From contig CAWFMA010000032.1 of assembly GCA_963816855.1 (NCBI GenBank), forward strand, positions 62,001 through 126,000: a DNA stretch of 64,000 nt, given 5' to 3'. Within the stretch, counting starts at the first letter, position 1, and each line of letters opens with the position of its first letter. Both the position numbers and the translations under genes were made by a program. This stretch comes from DASTFP01 sp963816855 (lineage in GTDB: Bacteria; Verrucomicrobiota; Verrucomicrobiia; Chthoniobacterales; Terrimicrobiaceae). Of the stretch, positions 18,222-27,728 are shown piece after piece. Below the pieces are notes generated by a model. The model was not told where the DNA came from. It searched no databases and saw only the letters and a list, made by a program, of their open reading frames with translations.

Positions 18222-19400
18222 CTACCGTTTCGCTTTGGCGGCTTCAACTTCCTTTGCAAACTCAGCGAAAAAGTAAGAAGCATCGTGAGGACCGGGGGAT
18301 GCTTCCGGATGGTATTGAACGCTGAAGGCCGAATGCTGCCGGTGACGCAGTCCCGCCACTGTCCCATCGTTGAGGTTGATGTGGGTGACCTCGACGCTTT
18401 CCGGCAAGGAATTGGGATCGACCGCATACCCGTGGTTCTGAGAGGTAATGGCTATTTTTCCTGTGCGAAGATCCTTGACCGGCTGATTCGCTCCGCGATG
18501 TCCGAATTTGAGCTTGTAGGTCCTGCCGCCCAGCGCGAGAGCGAGAAGTTGGTGGCCGAGACAGATGCCGAATAGCGGCCGCTTTCCAATCAATTCGCGG
18601 ATTGTTTCGCGAGCGTAGTGCAAGGTCGCGGGATCCCCGGGGCCGTTGGAAAGAAAAACCCCCTCGGGATTCATCGAGAGAACTTCGCCGGCTGGCATGG
18701 TCGCCGGGACGACCTTTACGGCAAACCCCTTCTGCCGCAACGAGCACAAAATATTTCTTTTGAGCCCAAAATCATAGGCGACGATCCGGTGCAAGACAGG
18801 AGGCAATGGCTTGAAAACATTCCCCGTCTCGTCACTCTGCGTCTCGGCGGAAAGCTCGCTTTTCGAGAGGATCCATTTTCTGCTCAGGCTGTTTTGGACG
18901 TCCCAATCGTACGGTTGAGGAGTGGTTACTTCCTGCACAAAATCCACTCCTTCGTAGGGAACTTCTTTGGCCAGTTTGATCGCTTGCTCGTCGGTTAAGC
19001 CTTCCATGGCGATGCAGGCGCGCATTATCCCCGAGCTGCGCAATCGACGCGTCAGCGCGCGCGTGTCGATTCCGTGAATGCCCGGAACTCCGCCTCGCCG
19101 AAGGAATCCGTCCAGATCTCCGCTCGAACGCCAACTGCTCGGCACGGGGCTCAATTCCTCGATGACGAACCCGCGAACCTGAGGAACATCGCTCTCCACG
19201 TCCAGGGGATTGGTGCCGTAGTTACCGATCAACGGATAGGTCATGGCCACGATCTGGCCCCGGTAGGAAGGATCCGTGAGCACCTCTTGGTAACCGGTCA
19301 TCGCCGTATTGAAGCAAATTTCGCCCGCTTGCGTTCGGGGCGCACCAAAAGAGACTCCTCTAAAAATCGTCCCATCCTCCAGGGCAAGTATCGCTTCCAC
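18222..19400 (-). CDS. carA: carbamoyl-phosphate synthase small subunit
   Basis: This 392-aa glutaminase subunit delivers ammonia to CarB for carbamoyl phosphate (arginine and pyrimidine synthesis). The N-terminal small-subunit domain has ILALEDGTIFRGVSFG and MTGYQEVLTDPSY. The class I amidotransferase domain has the nucleophile in LFGICLGHQLLALALGG and the His/Glu pair in QYHPEASPGPHD. All triad residues are present. carB is not adjacent. The gene is followed closely by the FHA gene. Confidence 0.97.
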   Translation of the reverse strand: MEAILALEDGTIFRGVSFGAPRTQAGEICFNTAMTGYQEVLTDPSYRGQIVAMTYPLIGNYGTNPLDVESDVPQVRGFVIEELSPVPSSWRSSGDLDGFLRRGGVPGIHGIDTRALTRRLRSSGIMRACIAMEGLTDEQAIKLAKEVPYEGVDFVQEVTTPQPYDWDVQNSLSRKWILSKSELSAETQSDETGNVFKPLPPVLHRIVAYDFGLKRNILCSLRQKGFAVKVVPATMPAGEVLSMNPEGVFLSNGPGDPATLHYARETIRELIGKRPLFGICLGHQLLALALGGRTYKLKFGHRGANQPVKDLRTGKIAITSQNHGYAVDPNSLPESVEVTHINLNDGTVAGLRHRQHSAFSVQYHPEASPGPHDASYFFAEFAKEVEAAKAKR

Positions 19401-19726
19401 GCCTTCATAGTAGGCAGTCCGGAATTGTCCTCAACGGCAAATCTTGGGCCGATCTTTGGACGGAACGTTTGCTTCTCCACGGCAACGGACCGCCAGACTG
19501 CTGCGGGCCGCGTTGCCGCGATCGCGAAGGCGAAGCGCAAGCGCGCAGCAAAATCGCCTTCCGCTACGCGATCGGCCGCGGCCGACGGCTGAAGATTTCG
19601 CCGGCCTGGCGGTTTGGAACGAGCAAATTGAACCATTGACGCAGGCTGGCTGGCTCGCATATTTGGCGTTGTCGGAATCGTTGGTTGCCCTTTTTGAAAA
19701 CGCGTCCAGGCAAAGTGAGCGGCGAA

Positions 19727-20020
19727 ATGGAAATGGCTGGCTGGTTGGGGACGATGGAATTCGTGGATATCGATGGCGCGGTGATTCGCCGGGCCAGATT
19801 TTTCGCGTACAAAAAGCGCTCCGCCCCTCGGTTTCCGGCGCGTCTTCACGCCGAATGCTTCGAATTTGTCGCCCGGGCAATCCGCATGAACGGCGAATTG
19901 CCCGAAGGGCTTTTCTTGAGGGAGAAGTCTTTTCAAATTTCGCGGGTGGCAAATCCCGACCAACTTGACAGGCTGGATACCTATTACGAGACGGTAACCT
20001 GGCGCTGCGTCAGAGTTTGA
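19727..20020 (+). CDS. possible small protein of unknown function
   Basis: This is an open frame of 97 aa from ATG 19727 (in-frame ATGs at 19733 and 19754 are also possible, and a TTG at 19685). Its codon use resembles the surrounding genes, and the sequence (FFAYKKRSAPRFPARLHAECFEFVARAIRMNGELPEG) looks protein-like rather than random. I do not recognise a family. It fills the gap between divergent carA and sodC. The region 19401-19726 before it shows no convincing gene. It may be spurious. Confidence 0.4.
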   Translation: MEMAGWLGTMEFVDIDGAVIRRARFFAYKKRSAPRFPARLHAECFEFVARAIRMNGELPEGLFLREKSFQISRVANPDQLDRLDTYYETVTWRCVRV

Positions 20021-20136
20021 CCTGCGGTGATCAAACCGTATTTGGAACAAAGCCTTCGCATAGCTCTTTTGGGACAAACCTCTGCTCCAAAATAGTAGCG
20101 TTTGCTTTCGGTAACCAAGATGGCGAGCATAGAGGC

Positions 20137-20727
20137 ATGAAGATACAATGCAATCTTGCGGGAATTTTTGCCGCCATCTGTTTGGCGGTCCTGGCACCGT
20201 GGCAATCGCGCGGGGCGGAAGGAACCACCGACGAGGAAATGCAAACCGCTCCTCTCATTGTCGACGCCGTCGAGTTGATAGCGGTTCTTTCGCCCACTGA
20301 GGGAAATCAGGCGAGCGGGGTCGTGACTTTCAAACCTGTCGGCAACGGCAAAGTGGAAGTCGACGCGCAACTGACCGGGCTGCCTCCGAACTCCAAGCAT
20401 GCCATTCATATCCATCAGTACGGGGACCTAACCTCGAAAGACGGAAAGAGCGCCGGCGATCATTACAATCCTTTGGGTCACCAGCATGCCCTGCCTGATA
20501 AGGAGGTCCGGCACGCTGGCGATTTCGGAAATCTCGAATCCGATGCCAGCGGCAACGCCACCTTCAAGCTTGTCGTGGATAACATTTCGCTCGCCGGGCG
20601 ATTGAGTCCGATCATCGGACGCGGCGTCGTAGTGCACGCGAAGATCGACGATGGAAGCCAACCCTCGGGGAACGCCGGCGACAGAATCGCCGTGGGAGTC
20701 ATAGGAGTCCGGAATCCGAAGCACTGA
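20137..20727 (+). CDS. sodC: Cu/Zn superoxide dismutase lacking the conserved cysteines
   Basis: This 196-aa protein starts at ATG 20137; residues 1-26 are a Sec signal, so it is periplasmic. Copper and zinc ligands can be followed: the His pair in HAIHIHQYGD, the bridging His in GDHYNP, the later His residues in LGHQHA and RHAGD with the zinc Asp, and the last copper His in VVVHAKIDD. The active-site Arg lies in DRIAVGVIG. The two cysteines that form the usual intrasubunit disulfide are replaced: GDC becomes GDL and ACGVIG becomes AVGVIG. The mature protein has no cysteine. It stands 32 bases before the next gene. Confidence 0.92.
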   Translation: MKIQCNLAGIFAAICLAVLAPWQSRGAEGTTDEEMQTAPLIVDAVELIAVLSPTEGNQASGVVTFKPVGNGKVEVDAQLTGLPPNSKHAIHIHQYGDLTSKDGKSAGDHYNPLGHQHALPDKEVRHAGDFGNLESDASGNATFKLVVDNISLAGRLSPIIGRGVVVHAKIDDGSQPSGNAGDRIAVGVIGVRNPKH

Positions 20728-20759
20728 GGGAGATCTGCCGAAATCCACCGAAACTTGCC

Positions 20760-22073
20760 GTGCTGGCCAAGCGAGACGGGCTCGTCGCATACCGGACAGT
20801 CGCAGTCGCTGCGACTATAGTTCTCGGCGCCTCCAGTATTGGCCAGAGCGAAGTTCTGAAGGGCCAGGGAAAGGCTGGCGACTGGCAGTCCGATGCCCCG
20901 GGCGTGCGCCACCAGATAACGATGGCGGATCTGCCGCCGGATTTGGCGACGCCGTCGGCATCCAACGGCCCAAGAGTTGTCCCCGCGCCGAAAAACGCGA
21001 AGCCGAGAGTTCCAAAGGGTTTTGAGGTCGCGCTTTTCGCGACCGGACTCATCAACCCCCGCTATCTTCTGACAGCTCCAAACGGGGACATCTTCGTTAC
21101 AGAGAGCGCTGCCAATACGATTCGGGTGCTGCGTGATTCGGACGGCGACGGCCGTCCCGACATCAACGAGAAATTTGCAACGGGTCTTAGCCAACCCTTC
21201 GGCTTAGCGTTCTATCCCCCCGGACCGGACCCGATGTTTTTGTACGTCGCGAACACGGACGGCATCGTGCGCTTTCCCTACCGCAATGGAGATCTTCGGG
21301 CCCGCGGTAAGCCGGAGCGCATTGCGGATCTTTCATCCGGCGGCAGGCTGACGGGTGGAGGGCATTGGACGCGCGACATCGTCTTCTCCGCAGACGGCAC
21401 AAAGCTCTACGCCTCGGTAGGCTCGAAGACGAATGTCAGCGACGAAGCGGCCGAACCAGCGGAGCGGGCGCGCGCGCGGATCTTCCAATTTGAGCCGGAT
21501 GGCTCAAATCGAACGACCTACGCCTGGGGTATCCGAAACGCGGTCGGGATTGCCATTCAGCCCGAAACCGGCGACCTGTGGGCTTCGGTAAATGAACGGG
21601 ACGGCCTGGGAGACGACCTCGTTCCGGACTACGTCACCCGTGTCCTGAAAGGGGGCTTCTATGGCTGGCCATGGTACTATCTGGGAAATCACCAGGATCC
21701 CCGCCACAAAGGATCTCGTCCCGACTTGGCGGCCAAAGTCTTGGAGCCCGATGTTCTGATCCAGGCGCATTCCGCGCCACTAAACCTGATTTTTTACGAG
21801 GGTGAACAGTTTCCTGCCGACTTCAAGGGGGACGCGTTTGTCGCTCTCCACGGTTCGTGGAACAGGTCCAAGCGAACGGGATACAAGGTCGTGCGGATCC
21901 CTCTGGAGAATGGAAAACCCCGGGGGGTTTACGACGATTTCCTGACAGGTTTCGTAACCCCTGAAGGCGATGTTTGGGGTCGTCCGGTGGGGCTCACCGT
22001 TGCAAAGGATGGCTCTCTGCTCGTTAGTGAGGACGGTAACAATGCCATCTGGCGAATCGCTTATCGGAAATAG
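20760..22073 (+). CDS. secreted sorbosone-dehydrogenase-like beta-propeller protein (PQQ type)
   Basis: This 437-aa protein starts at GTG 20760. A signal-like hydrophobic stretch (TVAVAATIVLGASSIGQS) lies near the N-terminus. The body is a six-bladed propeller of the glucose/sorbosone dehydrogenase family: GFEVALFATGLINPRYLLTAPNGDIFVTES, WTRDIVFSADGTKLYASVGS, the WGIRNAVGIAIQPETGDLWASVNERDGLGDD region with the active-site WGxRN, and the closing DGSLLVSEDGNNAIWRIAY. Family members oxidise sugars or aldoses in the periplasm with PQQ. The substrate and the cofactor source are not evident here. It may be co-transcribed with sodC. Confidence 0.87.
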   Translation: MLAKRDGLVAYRTVAVAATIVLGASSIGQSEVLKGQGKAGDWQSDAPGVRHQITMADLPPDLATPSASNGPRVVPAPKNAKPRVPKGFEVALFATGLINPRYLLTAPNGDIFVTESAANTIRVLRDSDGDGRPDINEKFATGLSQPFGLAFYPPGPDPMFLYVANTDGIVRFPYRNGDLRARGKPERIADLSSGGRLTGGGHWTRDIVFSADGTKLYASVGSKTNVSDEAAEPAERARARIFQFEPDGSNRTTYAWGIRNAVGIAIQPETGDLWASVNERDGLGDDLVPDYVTRVLKGGFYGWPWYYLGNHQDPRHKGSRPDLAAKVLEPDVLIQAHSAPLNLIFYEGEQFPADFKGDAFVALHGSWNRSKRTGYKVVRIPLENGKPRGVYDDFLTGFVTPEGDVWGRPVGLTVAKDGSLLVSEDGNNAIWRIAYRK

Positions 22074-22144
22074 CCAAAGCGCGAAGTCCGCATTGGTCTT
22101 CTCGATTTGCAAGAATTCGCCGCGGCGTCTGCGCACTTTCCCTC

Positions 22145-22168
22145 TCCGCGCATTGGAAAACGCGCGGA
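22145..22168. terminator. GC-rich hairpin after the sorbosone-dehydrogenase-like gene
   Basis: TCCGCGC (22145-22151) pairs with GCGCGGA (22162-22168) across a 10-base loop. It lies between two converging units (the propeller gene and the binding-protein relic). There is no T-tract; it may end transcription weakly in either direction. Confidence 0.3.
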
Positions 22169-22200
22169 AAGGTTCATTTAAAGAGATTTAGGAAGCGGGC

Positions 22201-23144
22201 CTAGACGATCCCGTTTTCCTTGAGAATTTTTTCGCGTTTGGTCTTATCGATCGCCATTGTTTCCAAAGTGACCTTCTTTTCGACCTTTTCGCCGTTCATG
22301 ATCTTCAGCGCCTGACGAATACCTTGGGCACCCGGAGTCGGATAGAGGAACGTGGCCGTGGGTTCTCCTGTACAAGCCCACTTGACCCTTGGTCGGGCAA
22401 GCCGTCGACACCGAGGAAGAACATCCCTCCGCACGGCCGGCATCCTCCGCCGCGAGATAGGCCTCGAGAGCAAGCGGATCGTTGTGGCCGTAAACAAGAT
22501 TGATGGTGTCGTTGACCTTCAGGACTTCTGCATCAGATCATAAGTACCTTCTTTTCCTTCCATTCGGTGTCGATCGGTTTGAGGACTGACTTGATTCCGG
22601 GCTCTTTGCCGGCGACTTCCGCGAATCCGTCGTGGCGGTCGTGAGCCGGTTGTGAGGCCATGCCTCACCAAAATCTCCACGATGTTTCCTTTGGCATTCC
22701 CCGCGCCGCCCAAAACCTTTACAGCATACTCTCCCGCTGCCCGCCCAATCGCAAGATGTCGCCGCCGATAAACTGCGTGTATTGGTCGGTGTCCACATTG
22801 CGATCGAAAATGATCGTTGGAATTTTCGCTTCGGTGGCCTTGATGACCGCGCCTGTAAGGGCGGCAGCTTCCTTTGGACTTATCAAGAGAACATCGACGC
22901 CTTGACGTATCAGGTTCTGGACATCCGCTACCTGCTTTTCCACCGAGTTTGGCGATCGGTGATAATCAAGTCTATCTCCGGATGCTTCTCCGCCTCTTTT
23001 TTCATGCACACGCCACGACTCGGTGATCGTGGCTTGGGAAAAGCCGAAAACGTATTTTTTTGGTTCGGCGCGAAGGCTCTGGCCACGTGGCAGGAGCATT
23101 CTGCTCCGGCCCAGCCAATCCCGCGAATCGATTTTACGGATTAA
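22201..23144 (-). pseudogene. decayed copy of the ribose-type ABC substrate-binding protein
   Basis: Read on the minus strand, this stretch repeats the protein encoded just upstream (23146-24108), but in pieces. RAEPKKYVFGFSQATITESWRV ... EKQVADVQNLIRQGVDVLLISPKEAAALTGAV ... RNVDTDQYTQFIGGD is one frame. Then GRAAGEYAVKVLGGAGNAKGNIVEI is in a second frame, an EPGIKS-like scrap follows in another, and TATFLYPTPGAQGIRQALKIMNGEKVEKK closes the C-terminus. At least three or four frameshifts and the loss of the start make it non-functional. Similarity spans the full length, so it was a tandem duplicate or a second transporter's protein that later decayed. Confidence 0.9.
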
Positions 23145-23145
23145 G

Positions 23146-24108
23146 CTACACCGGTAACCCCTGCTCTTTCAGGATCTGCGCCGCGTTCGATTTGTCGATC
23201 GTCATTGTCGGCAGAATAATCTTCTTTTCGACCTTCTCGCCTTTGACGACCTTCAACCCCTGTCGTACACCTTCCGCCCCCGGCGTCGGATAGAGGAACG
23301 TCGCCGTCAGCTGTCCTTTGTGGACCCAGGTCACTCCTTCATTGGGTAGCGCATCGATACCGAGGAACTTGATTTCTTTTTCCCGCCCGGCATCCTTCGC
23401 CGCGAGATACGCCCCGTATGCAACTGGATCATTGTGCCCGTAGACGAGGTCTATCTTGTCGAAGGATTTCAGCGCGGTCGACATCACGTCATATCCTTTC
23501 GCCTGCTTCCAATCGGTATCGATCGGTTGAAGCAACGATTTGATGCCAGGTTCCTTGTCGGTAAAGGCATGGAATCCGACACTGCGATCGTGGGCCGGCT
23601 GCGTGCCCATGCCGCCCCAGAGCTCGATGACGTTACCCTTGGCGTTGCCCGGACCGCCGAGCAGTTTGACCGTGTATTCTCCGGCCGCGCGGCCTATCTC
23701 CACATTGTCGCCGCCGATGAACTGCGTATACTTATCCGTATCTACGTTGCGATCGAGAATGATGGTCGGAATCCCGGCCTCAATCGCTTTGAGGGTTACC
23801 CCGGTCAGCCCGGCCGATTCTTTCGGGCTGATTAGCAACACATCGACACCCTGCCGAATCAGGTTTTCGATATCGGCCACCTGTTTCTCGGTCTTGTCCT
23901 GTCCGTCCGTGATAATCAGTTCCAGGTCGGGATGCTTTTCCGCCTCCTTCTTCATGTCCTTGTTGAATTGAACCCGCCAGGGTTCAACGATCGTAACCTG
24001 CGAGAAACCAAATCGAAATTTCTTCGACTCGGCTCGCACATGGAACGGTTTAATTACCGCACTCGCAGCCGCGACTGCACTTATTTTAATGAATGTCCTT
24101 CTTTGCAT
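23146..24108 (-). CDS. sugar ABC transporter substrate-binding protein (RbsB type)
   Basis: This 320-aa periplasmic sugar-binding protein (Peripla_BP_4 type) starts at ATG 24108. The N-terminus MQRRTFIKISAVAAASAV has a twin-arginine motif (RRTFIK) and a short hydrophobic region ending near VRA, so Tat export is likely. The mature part has the type I fold landmarks KQVADIENLIRQGVDVLLISPK, IPTIILDRNVDTD, GNVIELWGG, YGHNDPVAYGAYLAAKDAG and LGIDALPNEGV. The substrate is a pentose, hexose or related polyol; it cannot be set. It is the third gene of the operon ATPase-permease-binding protein, 169 bases after the permease, a gap with no gene. Confidence 0.94.
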   Translation of the reverse strand: MQRRTFIKISAVAAASAVIKPFHVRAESKKFRFGFSQVTIVEPWRVQFNKDMKKEAEKHPDLELIITDGQDKTEKQVADIENLIRQGVDVLLISPKESAGLTGVTLKAIEAGIPTIILDRNVDTDKYTQFIGGDNVEIGRAAGEYTVKLLGGPGNAKGNVIELWGGMGTQPAHDRSVGFHAFTDKEPGIKSLLQPIDTDWKQAKGYDVMSTALKSFDKIDLVYGHNDPVAYGAYLAAKDAGREKEIKFLGIDALPNEGVTWVHKGQLTATFLYPTPGAEGVRQGLKVVKGEKVEKKIILPTMTIDKSNAAQILKEQGLPV

Positions 24109-24277
24109 AGGTGGGTTAGTTGTTAGGGGGACTCGTTCTTGTTTATCTCATCGCTGCCACGCGGCAAGATCTTAGAGCCGTTAGACTTCTCTGACTTGAG
24201 TTTTACGGTGCCGCAGCAGGAGTCTGACAGCTGCGTGCTGGTCTCGCGGAAGTCTGGATTTTTGTCCACATGCATCT

Positions 24278-25561
24278 TCACCGTTCAGTACCGACTACCG
24301 CCACGGTGGCCTTTCGTCCGGGAGGCTTCTCGACGCGGGGGCGGAATCGCCTCAGCAAACCGGCCATCTGACCCTCCTGCAGCAGCACGGCGCCCAGGAT
24401 GATCAGCCCTTTCAGAACTAGCTGGGTGTTGCTGTCGATGTTCTTGAGCAGCAGAATGTTGCCCAGAAAACCGAAGATCAGCACCCCGACCAGCGTGCCC
24501 ATCATGGACCCTCTGCCGCCCATGAGGTTAGTACCGCCAATCACCACCGCTGCGATTGCATCCAGCTCCGCTCCGGCCCCGGCATCCGGCTTACCCTGGC
24601 GGTACTGCGCGGTGTACAGAACACCGGCCAAAGCTGCCAGCATTCCGGAGATGGCATAGACCGCGATTTTGATGCGGTCCACCCGGATTCCGGCGAGTCG
24701 CGCTGCTTGCTCGTTGCCCCCAAGGGCGTACACGTACCGGCCGAACGTACTTACCTTCAAAACAAACCCGAAAAGGAAGACGGCTAACAGAAAGAAAATC
24801 CCGGGAACAGGCACGACGTTAAACACCAGCGCCCGCAAGACATCAAAGTCTTCGGTCGCATTCGAACCCGTATAGACCGGATAAACAGCCGCGTCTTGGC
24901 CGGCTAGCAATCGCGCCAGCCCCAAAATCGCGACCATCATCGCCAGGGTGACGATAAATGGTTGCAGGCGGCCTTTGGCGATGATGACGCCGTTCAAGGC
25001 GCCCAGCGCAAGGCCGACGGCCGGCACGGTAACAAGCACACCGAGAACACCAAATTTCGGCTCGAGCTGTCCAATCATCCACGCAACCGCAACCCCGGCC
25101 AGAATGATGCCCGCAAAAGCGCCCGCAGCAACGATCTTGATGTCCGGCTTCTCGGCGGTGCGATCCGTCGCGCCGTGCACATTCATGGCAATCAAAGGGA
25201 TCAGGTAAAGACAAAGCATCATGCAAACGACGGCTAGAATCGGGATGGAAAACAGCGACGCATTGGTCCACCCCTGCTGAGTTAGAAGCATGGCGCAAAT
25301 CACCGAACCAAGCGCCATCATTGAACCGACCGAAAGATCGATTCCACCCGTCAAAATCACCAGCGTCATACCGACGGCGATGATTCCGTTGTTGGAGACC
25401 TGTCGCAGCACATCGGCCTGGTTACCCGGGCTGAGGAAGATGTTTACCCCCTTGTTATTTACCGGCGAGAGAACCACGCCGGTGGCGTAAAGGACTGCCA
25501 ACCCCCAGAAAAGCTTCGTCGTCAGAACAAACTTGAAGATCCGCCCGAGCACTGTGTTCAC
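24278..25561 (-). CDS. sugar ABC transporter permease (RbsC type)
   Basis: This 427-aa inner-membrane permease is longer than RbsC (about 320 aa) because of an inserted helical segment around residues 125-170 (HGATDRTAEKPDIKIVAAGA...), a form common in some lineages. Signature segments are IAVGMTLVILTGGIDLSVGSMMALGSV, LGALNGVIIAKGRLQPFIVTLAMM, YALGGNEQAARLAGIRVDRIK and GAGAELDAIAAVVIGGTNLMGGRGS, all typical of the branch. It begins inside the end of the ATPase gene (ATGA overlap, 25558-25561), so translation is coupled. Confidence 0.95.
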   Translation of the reverse strand: MNTVLGRIFKFVLTTKLFWGLAVLYATGVVLSPVNNKGVNIFLSPGNQADVLRQVSNNGIIAVGMTLVILTGGIDLSVGSMMALGSVICAMLLTQQGWTNASLFSIPILAVVCMMLCLYLIPLIAMNVHGATDRTAEKPDIKIVAAGAFAGIILAGVAVAWMIGQLEPKFGVLGVLVTVPAVGLALGALNGVIIAKGRLQPFIVTLAMMVAILGLARLLAGQDAAVYPVYTGSNATEDFDVLRALVFNVVPVPGIFFLLAVFLFGFVLKVSTFGRYVYALGGNEQAARLAGIRVDRIKIAVYAISGMLAALAGVLYTAQYRQGKPDAGAGAELDAIAAVVIGGTNLMGGRGSMMGTLVGVLIFGFLGNILLLKNIDSNTQLVLKGLIILGAVLLQEGQMAGLLRRFRPRVEKPPGRKATVAVVGTER

Positions 25562-27159
25562 GCCGCTACCTCCGCAAATTCAGGTTGTACCCGCCCGCCA
25601 GGCGAAGCGTACTCCAGAATGGTCTCATGTGAAAAATCCGATCGATTCAATCGCGCCGTCGGGAGGCCTTCTCGCAAGACCAAGATACGGTCGCTCAACA
25701 GAGTGAGCTCGGGCAATTCCGACGAGACCAGCACCATCGCCAGGCCCTCCGCGGCGAGTTGTTGAATCAGGCGGTAAATGTCGGCCTTTGCCCCGACATC
25801 GATCCCGCGAGTCGGCTCGTCCAGAAGCAGAATTTTGGGAACAGCCTGGAGCCACTTTCCGATGACCAGTTTCTGTTGGTTACCGCCGCTGAGCGTGCCC
25901 GCGACCTGCTCCGGGCCGCTCGCGTGAATCGCGAGTTGCCGCATGGTCCGCAGAGCAACCTCGCGTTCCTCGCGGTTCGAGACGACCCCGAAATTGGAAA
26001 TCGAACTCATCACCGTCAGCTCGGCATTTCGATCGATACCGGCGCCCAGAATCAGGCCGTCGCGCTTCCGATCCTCCGTCACCAGTGCAATTCCGTGCTG
26101 CTTGGCTTCGACGGGATTTCGCAAGGAGACTCTCCGGCCGTTCACGGAGACTTCGCCTCCGCCGAATTCGGGATGAAGCCCGAAAAGCACTTCTAAGGTT
26201 TCCGTTCGCCCTGCCCCGAGCAACCCTGCCAACCCGAGCACTTCGCCGGCCGCTACGGAGAACGAAACCCGATCTACCAGCATCGGCCTGCTTGGGGTCG
26301 GGGTTGGGTGTTCGAGCCGTAAGTTCCTGACTTCGAGGACCGGTTGACGAGTCGGCGCGTCGGCTTTACCGGAGGCCAGGACCTCTTGCAGTTCGCGGCC
26401 CACCATCATGTGGATCACTTCGCGCCGGTTGGCTTCCCCAGCGGCCAAGGTGCGGATCAAGCGCCCGTCGCGGAGAACAGTAACCCGATCGGCCAAGGCG
26501 AAGACCTCTTCCATGCGATGGGAAATGTAAACGATTGCAACACCCTCTCCAGAAAGCCGCCGAATCACCGCAAACAAACGCTCCGTTTCGTGAATCGATA
26601 AAGCCGAGGTCGGTTCGTCCATGATCAAAATGCGCGCCTTCGATACCAGCGCCTTCCCGATCTCCACCAACTGCTGTTCACCGACCCGTAGCCGGCTTAC
26701 GGGCTGATCGATCCGTGCCTGGAAATCTAACGGCGCGAGTACCGCGCGCGCCGCCGCGATCTGTCGCCGGCGATCCACCAGAAACAGACCACCCCGTTTC
26801 TCCTGGCCGAGGAAGATGTTCTCGTCCACGGCTAGCTCCGGCACCAGGTTCAATTCCTGATGGATCATCGCAATACCCGCCCGCGTCGCTGCCCGCGGAG
26901 AGTTCAGATGCACCGGGCTGCCCCCGACCGCAATCTCGCCCTCAAAATCGTCGATCAGCCCGGCGGCGATCTTCATCAAGGTCGATTTACCGGCGCCGTT
27001 CTCCCCCATCAAGGCATGGATCTCGCCTCTACGCACCGCGAAGTCCACTTCGGTCAAGACTTGAGTCGGGCCAAACCGCTTGGTAATGCGGCTCATCTCC
27101 AGGATCACCTGGTGATTGGTCTCCGGTCCGTTTGAACCGGCTACATCAAGGGGGGGCAT
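25558..27159 (-). CDS. sugar ABC transporter ATP-binding protein with two ABC domains (RbsA type)
   Basis: This 533-aa cytosolic ATPase has two fused ABC domains. Domain 1 (about 20-255) has Walker A GENGAGKSTLMK, signature LRVGEQQLVEIGKAL and Walker B ILIMDEPTSAL. Domain 2 (about 275-510) has the degenerate Walker A LLGAGRTETLEV expected in this family, signature LSGGNQQKLVIGKWL and Walker B ILLLDEPTRGIDVG. The first 18 residues (MPPLDVAGSNGPETNHQ) are a variable leader; the start is ATG 27159. It energises uptake through the permease downstream. Confidence 0.95.
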   Translation of the reverse strand: MPPLDVAGSNGPETNHQVILEMSRITKRFGPTQVLTEVDFAVRRGEIHALMGENGAGKSTLMKIAAGLIDDFEGEIAVGGSPVHLNSPRAATRAGIAMIHQELNLVPELAVDENIFLGQEKRGGLFLVDRRRQIAAARAVLAPLDFQARIDQPVSRLRVGEQQLVEIGKALVSKARILIMDEPTSALSIHETERLFAVIRRLSGEGVAIVYISHRMEEVFALADRVTVLRDGRLIRTLAAGEANRREVIHMMVGRELQEVLASGKADAPTRQPVLEVRNLRLEHPTPTPSRPMLVDRVSFSVAAGEVLGLAGLLGAGRTETLEVLFGLHPEFGGGEVSVNGRRVSLRNPVEAKQHGIALVTEDRKRDGLILGAGIDRNAELTVMSSISNFGVVSNREEREVALRTMRQLAIHASGPEQVAGTLSGGNQQKLVIGKWLQAVPKILLLDEPTRGIDVGAKADIYRLIQQLAAEGLAMVLVSSELPELTLLSDRILVLREGLPTARLNRSDFSHETILEYASPGGRVQPEFAEVAA

Positions 27160-27180
27160 GCTTCTTTATTACGGCAACTT

Positions 27181-27310
27181 CTGACAAGATTACTGATTCC
27201 GGCTCCGTTTTCGCCCATTAGGGCATGAATCTCGCCCCTTGCGAAGCTCGGGATGCACATTCAACACGCGAACGGCGCCGAACGACTTCGAGATGCCCCA
27301 CATCTGAAGC
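27181..27310 (-). pseudogene. N-terminal relic of a second RbsA-type ATPase
   Basis: On the minus strand, one frame reads GISKSFGAVRVL...ELRKG, and after a one-base shift another reads RGEIHALMGENGAG followed by ISNL instead of KSTL. This is the start of an ABC domain up to the Walker A, closely like the neighbouring intact gene but not identical. It then ends abruptly, 22 bases before the intact gene's start. It is a short, broken leftover. Confidence 0.75.
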
Positions 27311-27728
27311 GCAGGGCTTGCAGTTGGCTCCCGGGGCTGTTGCACAGAAGACATTCGAGAGGGAATCCAAAGGCCTCTGGGCGATTGACGCTAGCATGTG
27401 TCAGATCAAGGCTGAAAGCGTGCCGCAAGCGGTTTCAAAAAGCATTTGCCCGCTCTGATCTTTGCGTTCGAGTTTCCCGCCGGAGAAAGGCAGAAAATCC
27501 GGAAAAGGGCGAAACGGCCTCATAAAATGCCGGTCAAAGAGTGAAACTGGGGCTGGGGTTGAGAACTCTCTGGCATCTAGCGCAGAACAACGCCGCAATC
27601 AACATGATTTGAAGCATGGTCAATGGATCGTCCGCCTGACCGCTTTTCGTTCTACCTTCGAATTGCCGCGACGACCGCCCGATGGCTAGACTTTCGAGCG
27701 GCTTTTCCGTTGGGCGGCGTAAAGTCTC
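27311..27728. other. gap without a recognisable gene
   Basis: About 420 bases between the ATPase relic and the 3' end of the PagL-like gene. Open frames here are short and have no family features. It probably holds further decayed sequence from the second transporter and upstream regulatory sequence for the sugar operon. I could not identify a promoter with confidence. Confidence 0.5.

Noticed and set aside
19298..20197. 299-aa minus-strand open frame across the carA start
   Set aside because: It overlaps the carA N-terminus and the sodC start region in other frames and has no recognisable features.
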